Below the pieces are notes generated by a model that made no database searches, had not been told where the DNA came from, and worked only from the letters and a program-made list of their open reading frames with translations. Of a stretch of DNA of 57,939 nucleotides, positions 45,176-53,554 are shown one piece after another (positions within the stretch are counted from its first letter, which is position 1; each line of letters starts with the position of its first letter). Both the position numbers and the translations under genes were made by a program. This DNA comes from Bacillota bacterium (GTDB lineage Bacteria; Bacillota; Dethiobacteria; DTU022). The stretch covers positions 1-57,939 of the forward strand of contig DUVX01000154.1 of the NCBI GenBank assembly GCA_012840855.1. The letters are read 5' to 3'.

Positions 45176-45661
45176 ATCTTTCGCATAGGTAGTGGTTTTG
45201 ACCTGCACCGGTTAGTTGAAGGCCGTCCTTTAATTCTTGGCGGGGTAGAGATCCCTTTCTACCGCGGCCTTCAGGGCCATTCCGACGCCGATGTGCTCCT
45301 GCATGCCCTCATGGACGCCCTGCTTGGCGCCGCCGGTTTGCGGGATATCGGCTTCTACTTTCCCCCAGATGATGGGCGTTTTAAGGATATCTCCAGCTTA
45401 AAGCTGTTATCCCGGGTGCTGGAGATTGTTTCAGCTGAAAATTACAGCGTTGGTAACGCTGATATGACCGTCATTGCGGAAGCGCCTCCGCTTTCTCCCC
45501 ATATCGAGGCGATGAAAAGCAATATAGCCTCTGTGTTGGCGATTCCCCGGGGCCGCGTCTCGATTAAAGCCACCACTACCGAGGGGTTGGGACTCTGCGG
45601 TTGCGGCGAAGCGGTCGCCGCCCAGGCCACCGTATTACTGCGAAGCGGCGCCGGGGCGTGA
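45176..45661 (+). CDS. ispF: 2-C-methyl-D-erythritol 2,4-cyclodiphosphate synthase IspF (non-canonical or fused start)
   Basis: About 161 residues from ATC 45176. The metal-binding FRIGSGFDLHR segment at the very N-terminus, GHSDADVLLHAL, DIGFYFPP and ATTTEGLGLCG are all present, so the enzyme looks intact. No ATG, GTG or TTG exists in frame before the essential Asp/His; the first is GTG 45293, which would delete them. ATC 45176 has GGGGGG eight bases upstream, and ATA 45170 is two bases after it. Alternatively the protein is made as an IspD-IspF fusion by a -1 shift on the G run, or one G is missing in the sequence. It catalyses the cyclisation step after IspD and IspE. Confidence 0.88.
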   Translation: MFRIGSGFDLHRLVEGRPLILGGVEIPFYRGLQGHSDADVLLHALMDALLGAAGLRDIGFYFPPDDGRFKDISSLKLLSRVLEIVSAENYSVGNADMTVIAEAPPLSPHIEAMKSNIASVLAIPRGRVSIKATTTEGLGLCGCGEAVAAQATVLLRSGAGA

Positions 45662-45718
45662 ATTCTCCCGCCGGCTGAGCACCGGGGGAGCGGCCCGGCC
45701 GAGAGGAGTTTATCATAG

Positions 45719-46030
45719 ATGAGCAACAACAAAAAAAAATGGCTCGGTTATGCCCACTATCTCAACCTTGCCTTTTCTATCGGCATCTCCATGGTCCTGA
45801 CCATTCTTCTGGGGGTATATGGCGGACTTTGGCTTGACCGGCGCCTGGACACATCTCCGCTGTTTCTCCTGGTAGGCGTTTTTCTCGGGGTTGGGGGAGG
45901 ATTTTATAACTTGTGGAGCGAATTATCAAAATTAAATGAACTAAATAAAGAGAGAAAACTAGTAGAAAAGGGACAACATGAAGGAATTATTAAAAATAGT
46001 CAAAATGGAGAAGGAAAAAAGGAGAAGTAG
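45719..46030 (+). CDS. atpZ: AtpZ/AtpI-family small membrane protein
   Basis: 103 residues with two hydrophobic segments (residues ~13-35 and ~42-62) connected by GGLWLDRRLDTSP, the motif of AtpZ/AtpI-related proteins, and a highly charged Lys/Glu C-terminal tail. Such proteins precede Fo genes in Firmicutes and are linked to c-ring assembly or Mg2+/Ca2+ transport. ATG start. Base composition becomes A-rich near the 3' end, unlike its neighbours. Confidence 0.8.
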   Translation: MSNNKKKWLGYAHYLNLAFSIGISMVLTILLGVYGGLWLDRRLDTSPLFLLVGVFLGVGGGFYNLWSELSKLNELNKERKLVEKGQHEGIIKNSQNGEGKKEK

Positions 46031-46103
46031 TAGAACTGTATAATTGTATTAGAGTATGAGCGAAGAGTAGCAAAAGGAACAGGAAGGGAAAGTAAAACAG
46101 GTT

Positions 46104-46487
46104 ATGGTCACCGGTGGCGGCAAAAAGATGAACAATACGGAAAAAATGATGCTTTTCCTCGCTGTGGGGATAATCATTGTGGCGCTTTCGCTGGGCTACC
46201 GGCCCTATGCCCTGGGGGTAGCCCTTGCTTCTTTTGTCGCCTGGCTGCTCTACCGCTGGCAGATGATCGCCGTCGCCAATCTCGACGGCCTCCCCCCCCG
46301 GAAAGCTACGAACAGATTGATCATCCGTTCCCTCATCAGGATGTTGATCCTTTTTAGCCTCCTGGGGCTTTCCATACTGGGAGGGGTACCCTTTCTTTTC
46401 GGCGTCATGACAGGGCTATTTCTCCAGGTAGCAACTTATATGGGCCAATCGGTATATATTTATTTCAGGAAAGGAGGAGCAGCTTAA
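46104..46487 (+). CDS. atpI: ATP synthase protein I (AtpI)
   Basis: 127 residues, four predicted membrane segments (for example MLFLAVGIIIVALSLGY and LGLSILGGVPFLFGVMTG). Position directly before atpB (the next start follows the stop without a gap) and topology identify it as AtpI, a chaperone-like factor for the c-ring. The start may be ATG 46104 or ATG 46128; the SD evidence does not decide. Confidence 0.78.
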   Translation: MVTGGGKKMNNTEKMMLFLAVGIIIVALSLGYRPYALGVALASFVAWLLYRWQMIAVANLDGLPPRKATNRLIIRSLIRMLILFSLLGLSILGGVPFLFGVMTGLFLQVATYMGQSVYIYFRKGGAA

Positions 46488-47174
46488 TTGGATATTGCTG
46501 GAAGATTACAAGGCGTGCTGGAGCATGTTCAACCGGAGGTTGTCTTTAACCTGGGTTCTATTCCTGTAACCACTACCGTGGTCAACACCTGGATAATCAT
46601 GGCCATCCTTTTGCCCCTGGCTTATCTCCTCACCAGAAGGTTGAGCATTGTCCCCAGAGGGGCTCAGCATCTTTTGGAGATGGTGGCCGAATTCTTCTAT
46701 GATCTTCTGGAAAGCAACATGGGCAAGGAGGGGCGGAAGTACCTGCCGCTGGTGGGGACACTCTTCATTTTTATTCTATTTTTGAACCTCTCCTGGTTGA
46801 TCCCGGGGATGAAACCGCCGACGACAGATCTGTCGACCACAGTGGCCTTCGCCGTGGTGACGATCATCCTGGTGCAGCTCATCGGCATTAAAGAGCAGGG
46901 GCTGTGGGGTTATATCAAGCATTTCTTTCAGCCCAATCCTTTTCTGTTTCCGCTAAATCTTATCGAAGAGCTGGTCAAGCCGGTCTCCCTCTCACTCCGT
47001 CTTTTTGCCAACATGTTCGGCGAAAAAACGGTGGTAGCAGTGCTGTTCCTGTTGATCCCTTTGTTTGTGCCTGTTCCGGTACAGATACTGGGGATAATTA
47101 TGGGTCTCATTCAAGCCCTGGTCTTTTCTCTGCTGACAGTGGTCTATATTACCAGCTTTGTCCAGGGCCATTAA
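46488..47174 (+). CDS. atpB: F-type ATP synthase subunit a
   Basis: 228-residue polytopic Fo subunit forming the ion half-channels. The essential arginine lies in SLSLRLFANMFGEK; GMKPPTTDLSTTVAFA and the C-terminal GLIQALVFSLLTVVYI helix are conserved. TTG start after AGGAAAGGAGGAGC. Confidence 0.94.
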   Translation: MDIAGRLQGVLEHVQPEVVFNLGSIPVTTTVVNTWIIMAILLPLAYLLTRRLSIVPRGAQHLLEMVAEFFYDLLESNMGKEGRKYLPLVGTLFIFILFLNLSWLIPGMKPPTTDLSTTVAFAVVTIILVQLIGIKEQGLWGYIKHFFQPNPFLFPLNLIEELVKPVSLSLRLFANMFGEKTVVAVLFLLIPLFVPVPVQILGIIMGLIQALVFSLLTVVYITSFVQGH

Positions 47175-47198
47175 AATATTTCAATCGGGAGGTAATTG

Positions 47199-47423
47199 AT
47201 GATGGGTTATTTAAGTGTGGCTTTGGCTGTAGCGCTTGCTGCTTTTGGCTCGGCGTACGGTCAGGGCATCGCTGCACGTGCGGCCATGGAGGGCACGGCC
47301 AGGCAGCCTGAAGCTGCCGGTGATATCCGGACTACCCTGATCCTGGCCCTCGCTTTCATTGAAGCGTTGACCCTTTTTTCCTTTGTTATCGCTATCCTTC
47401 TCTGGACCAAAATAGTAGTCTAA
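47199..47423 (+). CDS. atpE: F-type ATP synthase subunit c
   Basis: 74 residues, two membrane helices with the polar loop ARQPEAAGD. The ion-binding glutamate is in [12 protein letters not shown]. In Na+ rotors the residue after this Glu is usually Ser or Thr followed by Thr; here it is Ala-Leu, which favours H+, although the N-terminal helix has the Gln (YGQGIA) also seen in Na+ types. ATG 47199 lies six bases after GGGAGG; TTG 47196 and ATG 47202 are possible. A hairpin follows in the gap to atpF. Confidence 0.93.
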   Translation: MMGYLSVALAVALAAFGSAYGQGIAARAAMEGTARQPEAAGDIRTTLILALAFIEALTLFSFVIAILLWTKIVV

Positions 47424-47432
47424 GTTGGCGAG

Positions 47433-47466
47433 GGCGGATAAGGTTGCACGCGCAGCTATCCGCCCC
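47433..47466 (+). promoter_or_regulatory. Intercistronic hairpin between atpE and atpF
   Basis: GGGCGGATA (47433-47441) and TATCCGCCC (47458-47466) form a perfect 9-bp stem; TGC/GCA inside the loop can extend it. No U-tract follows, so it is more likely an mRNA-stability or processing element than a terminator. It lies right behind the gene whose product is needed in highest copy. Confidence 0.6.
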
Positions 47467-47496
47467 GGCTTCCAAAAAAAACAGGGGGGTGACGCT

Positions 47497-48003
47497 GTGG
47501 CAGCCATCTTTGAAGCTCTAAGTTTTAATATAAAGACGTTCCTGTTTGAAGCCGCCAATGTGGCGGTGGTCCTCGGTTTGCTCTATTTTATTTTATGGAA
47601 GCCCCTGGCGAAAAATTTTGCCGATAGGGAAGAGTCGATCGAGGGTAATCTGAAAAAAGCTGCTTCTGCCCGGGAAGAGGCGGAGGAGATCTTATCCGGT
47701 TACCAGCAGAAAATCAGTGAAGCCAACCGGGAGGCCCAGGCCATTTTGGAGAAGACTACAGAAATGGCCGAGACCACCCGTACAGAGATAGTAGCCCGGG
47801 CCCGGGAGGAAGCCGGCCGGGTGATGGAGCAGGCTCGCATGGAGATCGAAAGAGAGAAGAGAGCGGCCCTGGCGGATATTCGACGGCAGGCGGCAGATCT
47901 GGTGGTGACGACGGCCGGCAAGGTTATGGCCCGTGCTCTCACCCCTGACGATCGGGAACACCTGGTCAAGGAAGCTCTGTCGGAGGTGGAAAGATTACAG
48001 TGA
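47497..48003 (+). CDS. atpF: F-type ATP synthase subunit b
   Basis: 168 residues: one N-terminal membrane helix (FEAANVAVVLGLLYFILWKPL) and a long charged alpha-helical coiled coil forming the peripheral stalk. GTG 47497 is chosen with GGGGGGTGA seven bases upstream; the frame is open back to 47425 but that region holds the hairpin. It overlaps atpH by four bases. Confidence 0.92.
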   Translation: MAAIFEALSFNIKTFLFEAANVAVVLGLLYFILWKPLAKNFADREESIEGNLKKAASAREEAEEILSGYQQKISEANREAQAILEKTTEMAETTRTEIVARAREEAGRVMEQARMEIEREKRAALADIRRQAADLVVTTAGKVMARALTPDDREHLVKEALSEVERLQ

Positions 48004-48503
48004 ACGATGACAGTGTAGCCCGGATTTATGCCGAAGCCCTCTTTAACGAAGCGCGGAAGATTGGGCAGGCCGAAGAACTGGGTGAAAAACTGCTTTCCCT
48101 GAAAGAAAGGATGGAGCAGGATGCAGAGCTCCGGAGAGCCCTTCAGCATGAGCTGATCTCCGCTCAGGAAAAGGAAAAGGTTTTAAAGACCCTCCTTCCC
48201 CGGCTGCTGGAAAGAGAAAAAGATGAGATGATCGCCGCCGTGGTCCCGGAATATCAGCGCTTGCTGGATCGGGAAAGAGACGTTGAGCCGGTGGAGGTAA
48301 CCCTGGCTTCGGCGATAACACCCGACCTTGAGACCGAACTGAAACAGAGGCTGGCCCGGGTTGTGGGGAGGAAGGTTCGCCTGGAAACAAAAATTGATCC
48401 CGCCATACTGGGGGGGATGGTACTTCGCTGGGAGGATCGGGTTATCGACGCCAGTGTGAAGAAAAAGCTGGAGCTCATAGGCGACCACTTAAAGACAGTT
48501 TAG
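48000..48503 (+). CDS. atpH: F-type ATP synthase subunit delta
   Basis: 167 residues. Conserved pattern RIYAEALFNEARK at the start and ILGGMVLRWEDRVIDASVKKKL at the end, as in OSCP/delta subunits connecting the stalk to F1. GTG start overlapping the atpF stop (GTGA). Confidence 0.93.
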   Translation: MNDDSVARIYAEALFNEARKIGQAEELGEKLLSLKERMEQDAELRRALQHELISAQEKEKVLKTLLPRLLEREKDEMIAAVVPEYQRLLDRERDVEPVEVTLASAITPDLETELKQRLARVVGRKVRLETKIDPAILGGMVLRWEDRVIDASVKKKLELIGDHLKTV

Positions 48504-48543
48504 CCGGCCCCAGGGTTAGGCTGATGTAAAGAGGTGAGCAAGG

Positions 48544-50070
48544 TTGGATAATAAGATTGAAGAGATAACCGACATCTTGATGCAGCAGATTGAACGCTAT
48601 GAGCTGGAGGTAGAGGTGGAGAGCAAGGGCGTGGTCACCTACGTCGGTGATGGGATCGCCCGGGTTCAACTGGAGCATGTTATGGCCGGCGAACTCCTCG
48701 AATTTCCCGGAGGAGTTTTCGGCATGGCCTTGAACTTAGAAAAAGATAGTGTGGGAGCGGTAATCTTAGGCCCCTACCTGCATATCAAGGAAGGGGATGA
48801 AGTGAAACGGACCTCGCGGATCATGGAGGTGCCCAGCGGGGATGCTATTATCGGCAGGGTTGTTGACCCTGTAGGGGTACCGCTGGACGGCAAAGGGCCG
48901 ATCAACACCGAGGTGTTTAGGCCGGCTGAATTTGCCGCTCCGGGGGTGATCCAACGCCGGCCGGTGAGCGTGCCGCTACAAACGGGGATTAAAGCGATCG
49001 ATACGATGATCCCCATCGGCCGGGGCCAACGAGAGCTGATCATCGGCGATCGCCAGACGGGGAAAACAGCGATCGCGGTGGATACGATCATCAATCAGAA
49101 AGGGCAGGATGTGCTCTGCATCTATGTGGCCATCGGCCAGAAGGCTTCCACTGTAGCCGCTGTGATCCAGAAGTTCGAAGAAACAGGCGCCATGGAGTAT
49201 ACCACGGTGGTAGCGGCCAATGCCGGTGAGGCGGCGCCGCTGCTCTATATGGCTCCTTACGCCGGCTGCGCTATGGGCGAATATTTTATGTACGAACAGA
49301 ACAGGGATGTTCTCCTGGTTTACGATGATCTTTCGAAGCATGCGGTGGCCTACCGGGAACTCTCCTTACTTCTCCGGAGGCCCCCAGGCCGGGAAGCCTA
49401 TCCCGGCGATATCTTTTATTTGCACTCCCGCCTGCTGGAAAGAGCAGTCTGCCTGCACGAATCCTTCGGGGGCGGTTCGTTGACCGCCCTGCCGATAATC
49501 GAGACCCAGGCCGGGGACGTCTCCGCCTATATACCGACGAATGTCATCTCGATCACAGATGGCCAGATCTACCTGGAGTCCGATCTATTTTATGCCGGTC
49601 AGCGTCCAGCGATCAACGTGGGCCTCTCTGTTTCACGGGTGGGTGGATCAGCCCAGCTGACGGCGATGAAGCAGGTCGCCGGACATCTGCGCCTCGATTT
49701 GGCCCAGTATCAGGAACTGGCCGCTTTTGCCCAGTTTGGTACCGATCTTGATAAAGCGACTCAGGCCCGGCTTACTCAGGGTGAGCGGATGATGGAATTG
49801 TTGAAGCAGCTTCAGTACCAACCGATGCCAGTGGAAGAGCAGATTGCTGTGATCTACGCCGGGGTGAACCGGTATCTAGACGATCTTCCTGTCGAAAGGG
49901 TAAGCTCTTTTGAACGGGAGTATCTCCGTTATCTACACAGCAGCCATCCCCACATCCTGAATAATATTCGGGAAAAGAAAGCGCTCGATGAGGAGACGCA
50001 GGAAGATCTGAAGAAGAGTATTTTGGAATTTAAGGAGAGGTTTGCTCCGTCAGAAGAGCTCACTTCTTAA
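48544..50070 (+). CDS. atpA: F-type ATP synthase subunit alpha
   Basis: 508-residue non-catalytic nucleotide-binding subunit of F1. P-loop GDRQTGKT at 168-175; [34 protein letters not shown] is contained. TTG start behind GAGGTGAGCAAGG. Length and motifs are normal. Confidence 0.96.
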   Translation: MDNKIEEITDILMQQIERYELEVEVESKGVVTYVGDGIARVQLEHVMAGELLEFPGGVFGMALNLEKDSVGAVILGPYLHIKEGDEVKRTSRIMEVPSGDAIIGRVVDPVGVPLDGKGPINTEVFRPAEFAAPGVIQRRPVSVPLQTGIKAIDTMIPIGRGQRELIIGDRQTGKTAIAVDTIINQKGQDVLCIYVAIGQKASTVAAVIQKFEETGAMEYTTVVAANAGEAAPLLYMAPYAGCAMGEYFMYEQNRDVLLVYDDLSKHAVAYRELSLLLRRPPGREAYPGDIFYLHSRLLERAVCLHESFGGGSLTALPIIETQAGDVSAYIPTNVISITDGQIYLESDLFYAGQRPAINVGLSVSRVGGSAQLTAMKQVAGHLRLDLAQYQELAAFAQFGTDLDKATQARLTQGERMMELLKQLQYQPMPVEEQIAVIYAGVNRYLDDLPVERVSSFEREYLRYLHSSHPHILNNIREKKALDEETQEDLKKSILEFKERFAPSEELTS

Positions 50071-50121
50071 TTATCATAGTCTTGGGAATCCGAATAGCGG
50101 AAGATAAAGGCGGTGGAATCC

Positions 50122-50982
50122 TTGCCCAATATTAGGGATATAAAACGGCGGATCCAGGCCATCGGCAATATCCAGCATGTTACCAGAGCGATGGAGATGG
50201 TGGCGGCATCGAAGCTGCGCCGGGTGCAGAGCCAGCTCTGGGCGGCACGTCCCTATGCCTACAAGATCGCCGAGGTGGTCGGCCGCCTGGCCCAGGCGCC
50301 CCAGGTCCGTAAGATACCGCTGGTGGCTCCCCGGGAGGTGAAGCGGGTCGGCTATGTTCTCTTCACCGGAGATCGCGGGCTTGCCGGAGCGTACAACACC
50401 AATCTGATCAGCCTGGCCGCAGATCGCCTGAACACAGAAGAGCGTCCCGTCGCCCTCATTGCGGTGGGTGGCAAGGGCGCCCGCTATTTTATGAAAAGGC
50501 CGGTGGAGCTTTTAAAATATTATGAAAGCCTTACCGATGAGCCGGACCTGTTCCAGGCCCGGGAGCTGGCGCGGCAGCTGATGGGGTATTACTTGGATCG
50601 ATCGCTGGATGAGATAAACCTGATCTATCCACGGTTTCACTCCGCTCTTCGCCACGATAATGAGGTGGTAAGGTTTTTACCCCTGGTTACTCCTACCCTG
50701 AGACCGGCCGAAGCGATCGATTATATCTACGAGCCGGAGCCTAAAAGCATGCTGGAGATAATTTTGCCCCGCTATTGCGAGATGAGGGTCTTTCAAGCTC
50801 TTCTGGAGGCCAAGGCGAGCGAACATGGCGCCAGGATGGTGGCTATGGAAAGCGCCACCAGCAACGCCGATGAGGTCATTGATCAGTTGACCCTGTCCTT
50901 CAACAAGGCCCGCCAGGCTGCGATCACTAAAGAGATCGTTGAGATAGCGACAAGCGCGGAAGCTTTAAAGGCCCGCAGTTAA
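50122..50982 (+). CDS. atpG: F-type ATP synthase subunit gamma
   Basis: 286-residue rotor subunit with long N- and C-terminal helices (NIRDIKRRIQAIGNIQHVTRAM; ATSNADEVIDQLTLSFNKARQA) and TGDRGLAGAYN between them. TTG 50122 matches the family N-terminus and has GGTGG five bases upstream; GTG 50113 is too close to AAAGG. Confidence 0.94.
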   Translation: MPNIRDIKRRIQAIGNIQHVTRAMEMVAASKLRRVQSQLWAARPYAYKIAEVVGRLAQAPQVRKIPLVAPREVKRVGYVLFTGDRGLAGAYNTNLISLAADRLNTEERPVALIAVGGKGARYFMKRPVELLKYYESLTDEPDLFQARELARQLMGYYLDRSLDEINLIYPRFHSALRHDNEVVRFLPLVTPTLRPAEAIDYIYEPEPKSMLEIILPRYCEMRVFQALLEAKASEHGARMVAMESATSNADEVIDQLTLSFNKARQAAITKEIVEIATSAEALKARS

Positions 50983-52389
<1,407 letters not shown>

Positions 52390-52794
52390 ATGAGTCCAGT
52401 TATATTCGAGGTTGTCACCCCAGAGAGAAAGATTTTGAGGGAAGAAGTGGAAAATGTTATCGCCCCGGGTACAGAGGGCTACTTGGGGGTTCTGCCCGGG
52501 CATACTCCCCTCCTGACCACCTTGAAGCCCGGCGTGGTGAGCTACCGCAGGGTGGGCGGTGAGACGGAGAAGCTGGCTTGCTCAGGCGGTTTCATGGAGG
52601 CGGGGCCCGGCAGGGTAGTGATTCTGGGGGATACGGCGGAGCCGGCTCCGGAGATCGATATTGAAAGAGCCCGCCGTGCCAGGCAAAGGGCGGAGCAGCG
52701 CCTACGTGAGCGCCCACCCGGCCTCGATGTGGCGCGGGCGGAAGCCGCTTTGCTGAGAAGTTTAGCCCGGTTGAAGGCTGCCGGGGCTGACTGA
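52390..52794 (+). CDS. atpC: F-type ATP synthase subunit epsilon
   Basis: 134 residues. N-terminal beta-sandwich (FEVVTPERKILREEVENVIAPG, LGVLPGHTPLLTTLKPG) and a C-terminal helical hairpin rich in Arg that can inhibit F1. ATG immediately after the atpD stop. Last gene of the operon, followed by a hairpin. Confidence 0.94.
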   Translation: MSPVIFEVVTPERKILREEVENVIAPGTEGYLGVLPGHTPLLTTLKPGVVSYRRVGGETEKLACSGGFMEAGPGRVVILGDTAEPAPEIDIERARRARQRAEQRLRERPPGLDVARAEAALLRSLARLKAAGAD

Positions 52795-52830
52795 GGCGGC
52801 GATAAACCGGCAGCCCGGGGCGAACCTACA

Positions 52831-52862
52831 AAAATCCTACCTGGTGCAGGTGGGATTTTGTC
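52831..52862. terminator. Bidirectional intrinsic terminator between atpC and the zinc-ribbon gene
   Basis: AAAATCCTACCT (52831-52842) pairs with AGGTGGGATTTT (52848-52859), 12 bp with one G-U, 5-base loop. The flanking A and T tracts allow function on both strands for the two convergent genes. Confidence 0.85.
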
Positions 52863-52888
52863 TAAAAGTTTTAAATAATGGCATATCG

Positions 52889-53080
52889 CTAGATCGGCTT
52901 CGGCTCGTCCTGCGTATCCTTCGCCTCTTTTTTTATCTTTGCTTCGCAGAGTGGGCAGATAGAGGTGCTCTTCGGGGGAGGACCGGGGAATAGGTCCTCT
53001 ACTAAAGGGTTGCTTTCCAGCGCTTTCACCTGGAAAGAGCGGCCGCAGATTATGCAGCGCTTATGTACGTTATCGCTCAA
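52889..53080 (-). CDS. Small zinc-ribbon protein (YlaI-like)
   Basis: 63 residues with two CxxC pairs (RCIICGRSF and ICPLCEAKIKKEAK), forming a probable zinc ribbon, and a charged tail. It resembles small YlaI-type proteins of Firmicutes; function unknown. The start is TTG (complement of 53078-53080), preceded by GGCAGGTGG. An ATG 20 codons earlier lies inside the -10 element of the consensus promoter upstream and so would not be transcribed; the shorter form is therefore preferred. It is convergent with atpC and divergent from cysS. Confidence 0.75.
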   Translation of the reverse strand: MSDNVHKRCIICGRSFQVKALESNPLVEDLFPGPPPKSTSICPLCEAKIKKEAKDTQDEPKPI

Positions 53081-53139
53081 TGATTCCACCTGCCTGAGAT
53101 CTGGTGGATGTGAGGTTGCAGTTTGCTCATCTGTATGCA

Positions 53140-53168
53140 ATTATATTGATATCTGATTTTTTTGTCAA
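53140..53168 (-). promoter_or_regulatory. Consensus SigA promoter of the zinc-ribbon gene
   Basis: On the minus strand TTGACA (complement of 53163-53168), a 17-base spacer and TATAAT (complement of 53140-53145), all perfect. Confidence 0.85.
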
Positions 53169-53226
53169 GGAGGCTGCGGCGATCGTCAAAATAGCGGTGC
53201 TCCTGCGGCCAACCTGCCCCGTTTTG

Positions 53227-53256
53227 TTGACAATTTGCTTGAGCCCCGTATATAAT
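53227..53256 (+). promoter_or_regulatory. Consensus SigA promoter of the T-box/cysS transcript
   Basis: TTGACA (53227-53232), an 18-base spacer and TATAAT (53251-53256), both perfect. The T-box leader starts about 25 bases downstream. Confidence 0.85.
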
Positions 53257-53283
53257 ACCTTTAAATATTATCAGCAATCCTGA

Positions 53284-53529
53284 CAAATGCGGTGAAGGGA
53301 AAAGTAGGTCGGCCGCCCCTTCAGAGAGGGATCCTCTGCGGCTGAAAGGGACCCCGGCGGCGCACCGGCTGAAATGCCTCCCGGAGCAGGGGCCGTGAAA
53401 ACATAGTAGCGGCTTCCGGTACCCCCCGTTAGCGGGACTGGAGGGGGACGCTGGCCGTCCAAACAGGGTGGAACCGCGGTTAAATTAAGATAGCCGTCTC
53501 TGTGCGGGAGCATGGGACGGCTTTTGATT
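53284..53529 (+). promoter_or_regulatory. T-box riboswitch, tRNA-Cys specific
   Basis: Leader of about 245 bases. It has the 5' AAAAGTAGG segment of stem I, the CAGAGAGG distal-loop motif near 53322, the GCTGAAAGG apical motif, a specifier loop GAAATGCC with TGC (Cys codon) at 53375-53377, and the T-box sequence AGGGTGGAACCGCG at 53465-53478. A terminator follows. Uncharged tRNA-Cys would bind and favour the antiterminator, raising cysS expression when cysteine is short. The codon agrees with the gene downstream. Confidence 0.9.
53492..53529 (+). terminator. T-box-controlled terminator of cysS
   Basis: AGCCGTCTC pairs with GGGACGGCT around an inner GTGC/GCAT stem with a GGGA loop, followed by TTTTGATT. 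The 5' arm is the part expected to be captured by the antiterminator. Confidence 0.85.
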
Positions 53530-53554
53530 ATGAGGAAGAACGAGGTGAGCGCTA

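Noticed and set aside
45293-45661. ispF starting at GTG 45293 (122 residues)
   Set aside because: It would lack the conserved metal-binding Asp/His and the first beta strands; homology clearly extends upstream to 45176.
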